NCBI GenBank assembly: GCA_000934455.1
Contig: KN885304.1
Location: forward strand, 62,001 to 126,000
DNA length: 64,000 nucleotides
Source: Apostichopus parvimensis
Taxonomy: Eukaryota; Echinodermata; Holothuroidea; Aspidochirotida; Stichopodidae
Reading direction: 5' to 3'
Shown here: piece by piece, positions 61,301-64,000 of the stretch
Layout of the letters: the number at the start of each line of letters is the position of its first letter
Numbering within the stretch: the stretch's first letter is position 1
Position numbers and translations under genes: made by a program
Notes under the pieces: model-generated
What the model was told of the DNA's origin: nothing
Seen by the model: the letters and a program-made list of their open reading frames with translations, nothing else
Database searches by the model: none

Positions 61301-61967
61301 TTGACTGCGTAGAATTAATATATCAGATTGTAGGCATTTTTTGAAACATTGTCCTTAAGTTAAATCTGAAAATGGAGGTTAAAGCAATATTTTTGAGTTC
61401 AGAGAATTTTTTTGAGTTCAGCCAACAATTTTTTCAATGTGTCTGGCATTACTCAGAGTAAGTTTACAAACGAGCTAAGAGGTAAAATGTTTCACTGAAA
61501 TGACAGTTAATCAGCATCTATTTAGAGATTATATTCAGTTCAGTTGTTGACACTTTTGTAGCAGTCTATAACACACAAATTTCACAATCTCATAATGATG
61601 TACACTGACAGTTGGTTGGAGAGTGTTGGGGCTGAGGGGGGGGGGTGGGGGCTTGAGGACGATGGTAGAGGGCATGGGGGATACCACATACCCTGCCAGC
61701 AATGATTTGCGGGTAGGTTCGACTTTGTGCCTACGAACTTGGTCATTCTCAAACTCGATCTGTTACCTTCAAAGTATTTGGGAAATTAGCAATTAACTTT
61801 TATCTCTTGCCATGATTGTTCTTATAGAACCCGTCTCGTGGATCTGTGCTTTCTGCCAAGGAGAGTCTCCATCTGCCTGGGAACTGATGAAGCATGCCAC
61901 CGTTTCTCATCAGACTCAAATATACCTTACAAATCAAGAATACCAACAGACTAATATGGAACAATGA
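58395..61967 (+). CDS. RRM protein with C-terminal zinc finger, hnRNP C/RALY-like (paralog B)
   Basis: Paralog of the minus-strand gene at 46461-50335, with the same 210-aa length. Coding exons: 58395-58692, 59443-59518, 60781-60899 and 61828-61967, introns in phases 1, 2 and 1, exactly as in paralog A. It starts MQRPPFYGMP. The RRM has RNP2 VFVGNL (37-42) and RNP1 GYGFIQY (70-76). IFSKYG and the QYTNEYHARKAV helix are very close to hnRNP C/RALY. The shared middle segment is NPNPTRPKGYKRVTQQFGF. The finger is WICAFC...SAWELMKHATVSH (C171, C174, H187, H192), then QTQIY. Divergence from A is greatest in the linker between these parts and in the RRM loops. The ATG is the first after a probable UTR intron ending at 58366 (TTTTGCAG). 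A satellite with AGGTCA repeats lies in intron 2. RNA binding is inferred from the RRM; no vertebrate protein with this exact order is known to me. Confidence 0.92.
59610..60215 (+). repeat. Satellite-type element, copy 2, with AGGTCA direct repeats
   Basis: It follows a GT-rich stretch and GTGACGCCCAGCTTGTAAAC. Four to five units of about 130-145 bp follow, each with TAAACACGATATCTCAAGAAG or a decayed form and a GGTCAAAGGTCA motif. AGGTCAAAGGTCA is exact at 59894-59906 and 60039-60051. It is the inverted counterpart of 33110-33717. It lies in RRM-B intron 2. Confidence 0.8.
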
Positions 61968-64000
61968 AAGGAACTAACCCAGTAATAGAGCTATATCATC
62001 ATTCTGTATTCTTTATTTAAAGCACTAATTCAAGAGCAGCTGTTAACGTCTAAAATCGCATGCATGACTTTAGTAGATCTAATCTTGAACTTTTTGCTTC
62101 TTCAATTACTGCTCAACAAATTCACACATCAATTAAAACTGCTTAACACACATAGTTTAGTTTCTTATCTAGTTTGTATAGAATTTTGAGACAGGATAGT
62201 ACTACACTTATGAGAAATATTTCGAATGAAGAAACACAATTATTGGAAAAACAAATTTACACAGTTCATTTTCATCTTTACTTTGCTTCTTCCATTTTTT
62301 TCCTCTTTAACTGTTCCTCCCTTTTTTTCTTCTTCGTTTTATTCATATTTTTGTTTTTTGTTTTTTTGGAGGGAGTGCATTTGAAAGAGATGGGGTCCAA
62401 AGTGTTAATGAAACATTTAAAAGAGGAGTTCATCTTTTCTGGATGGCTTTTGTCCATGCAATCTCATTTCTTATTCAGAGATGTCTTTTGTCTTAACTCA
62501 CTTGACATCCTACTCTCATAATCTCGTTAGGGTGACTGCCTCAACAAAGGTTGCCATTCCCCCCCCCCCCCCCCTGCCTGGAGCATTGCCCTTAGTTTTG
62601 ACATTAACAAGAATCAAGGTCTTACTTTTTATATATCTTGGAGAGAAATTATATGAGACAGGTAAGAAGACCTAAATTTGAAGGGGAAAAAAACACTTCT
62701 CTTCATTGCTCTGTGTTCTTTCATTCTGTAGCCTCTTTTTTAAGTGATGGTGTATCGCTTGCAAGGTGACCAAATCACTTTGCCATGAAACCGATGTTAC
62801 AGTCAGTTGGTTTTATGTTATTATGACACTAAATCATGAATTTCTCTGCCATCGTTTGTTCTCTGTCCAAATTTTGATGGAAAATTTAACCGCAATTTAA
62901 GTGTCAGGCCTCTTTTCCTCTTTTGTTGTACTTGTAACTGTTTTGAAGATGTTTCAGGAATCGAACCCTCCTACCTCTATTGACCTGTCGGTGCTTTGCA
63001 GATTGTGTAACTCACGTGTAAATTCTTTTAGATAAAACAGGAATCTAGGTGTGTGCCACATTTCAGACTAAGGTTTACAAGAGTGTGTACACAAGAAAAG
63101 TAGCATTCACTTGTTAATCCTTAGGTTTATTTGGATATCAAATCTAAAACCTAATTTCCCCTAATTTTTCTCATCAAAAGCGTCTACACAAGTCAAAAAC
63201 AATTTGTCGTTCATTTTGGGGTTTCATTCGATCTTCAGCAGCATCATGCAGTTAAACTACCCATGTCACTGGAACCTGGGAATCAAATTGTCTCTAACAG
63301 CTCTAAAAGATGCTCCACTTACGTTTTCTCGCATCCCTTTTCGACACCTTTTCAACAAACTTTTGAGAATCTTCTTGCGTCACCTTGAAGCTTTCCAAGT
63401 TGTAATCATGTGTGTGAATTTTTTAGAGTCGAAAAAATAATATGAAACTGACATATTCACATCTTTTCAGAGTGGCCAAGAGACCACCAGTATAGATTGC
63501 TCTTCACATGGTATTCTGCATGTCATTTTCAATTTTGTTTTGTTTCAGTTAATACTTTACCCAGGAGCTGTGTTGTTCCATCTGTTGAAAATCCTTCGTA
63601 GTAAAACTTAGCAAAGTGTTGTATGTACTTGAACCATTGTGTTGCGTTATATCCAAAAAAGTATTATATCCGAACATGTTGTGTCACATCCGAACATGTT
63701 GTTTTAGATATCACACGTGTTGTGTTGTATATCAAACATTGTGTTGCGTTATATCCAAACGTGTTATATCCAAACATGTTGTGTCATTCAAACATATTCT
63801 GTTCGATATCAAGCATGTGTTATATATCACACATGTTGTGTTGTATATCAAACATTATGTTGTATTTTATTGAAACAAGTTGTGATATGTCTTGAAAAGT
63901 TGAAGCATTTCATCATGAGGAAACAGTTTTGAAAGGATTTTTACCAATGGTGATGACACTTTGATTCCGTAGACAATGGGTAGTTACTCTAAGAGGGTCT
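61968..64000 (+). other. RRM-B 3' flank
   Basis: AT-rich sequence after the RRM-B stop codon with no recognisable gene. It probably contains the 3' UTR; no clear polyadenylation signal decides its end. A C-run lies at about 62560-62574 and a tandem repeat at 63615-63895. Confidence 0.4.
63615..63895. repeat. Degenerate tandem repeat, about 18-20 bp units
   Basis: Variants of ATATCCAAACATGTTGTGT recur about a dozen times, some joined to TATCACACATGTTGTGTTGT. Overlapping open frames in all three + frames (cysteine- and histidine-rich) are repeat artefacts. Confidence 0.8.

Noticed and set aside
62950-62975. GGTTCGATTCC on the minus strand, a possible tRNA T arm
   Set aside because: The surrounding 80 bases do not give an acceptor, D or anticodon stem.
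63616-63932. Three overlapping + frames rich in Cys and His, at first glance zinc-finger-like
   Set aside because: All three frames stay open only because of a short tandem repeat; the Cys and His spacing follows the repeat period.

Overview
The window is a piece of an animal nuclear genome. Genes are split by many GT-AG introns. The sequence is AT-rich and full of short non-autonomous DNA transposons, minisatellites and C or G homopolymers, and it has two assembly gaps (300 N and 50 N). The gene content and repeat style suggest a marine invertebrate deuterostome, probably an echinoderm, but no single feature proves the species. I found no virus-like element with capsid or envelope genes, no CRISPR array and no intact tRNA or rRNA gene.

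Five protein genes can be traced exon by exon. (1) A Rab22/31-like endosomal GTPase on +, 423-9411, with its first exon(s) before the window. (2) Cytoplasmic dynein light intermediate chain (DYNC1LI) on -, 31111-20902, 12 coding exons, 475 aa. (3) Gamma-SNAP (NAPG) on +, 34562-42537, 10 coding exons, 311 aa. (4) and (5) Two paralogous RNA-binding genes, head to head: RRM-A on -, 50335-46461, and RRM-B on +, 58395-61967. Each predicts 210 aa with an hnRNP C/RALY-like RRM followed by a C-terminal CxxC...SAW...HxxxxH zinc finger, and they share all three coding intron positions and phases. Every exon junction reported here was checked for reading phase by hand.

Gene order alternates: Rab and DYNC1LI converge, DYNC1LI and NAPG diverge, NAPG and RRM-A converge, and RRM-A and RRM-B diverge. 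The first three act in membrane traffic or vesicle transport (endosome identity, dynein cargo coupling, SNARE disassembly). Nothing in the sequence shows that they are co-regulated.

The space between genes is a mosaic of mobile DNA: a hAT terminus at the left edge; a Penelope-type hairpin and a CR1/L2-type LINE fragment in Rab introns; a tandem repeat at 13.2-14.8 kb carrying two MITEs; a complete small hAT MITE in DYNC1LI intron 2; a TTAA-type MITE at 31.5 kb that has itself received a second MITE; two oppositely oriented satellites whose units carry perfect AGGTCA-A-AGGTCA sites (33.1 and 59.6 kb); two related inverted-repeat elements at 53.8 and 55.2 kb; and an 890-bp hAT-like element at 57.1 kb. 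The 50-N gap is flanked by two near-identical 0.6-kb segments, which looks like unmerged contig ends.

The most novel item is the inverted pair of RRM plus zinc-finger genes.
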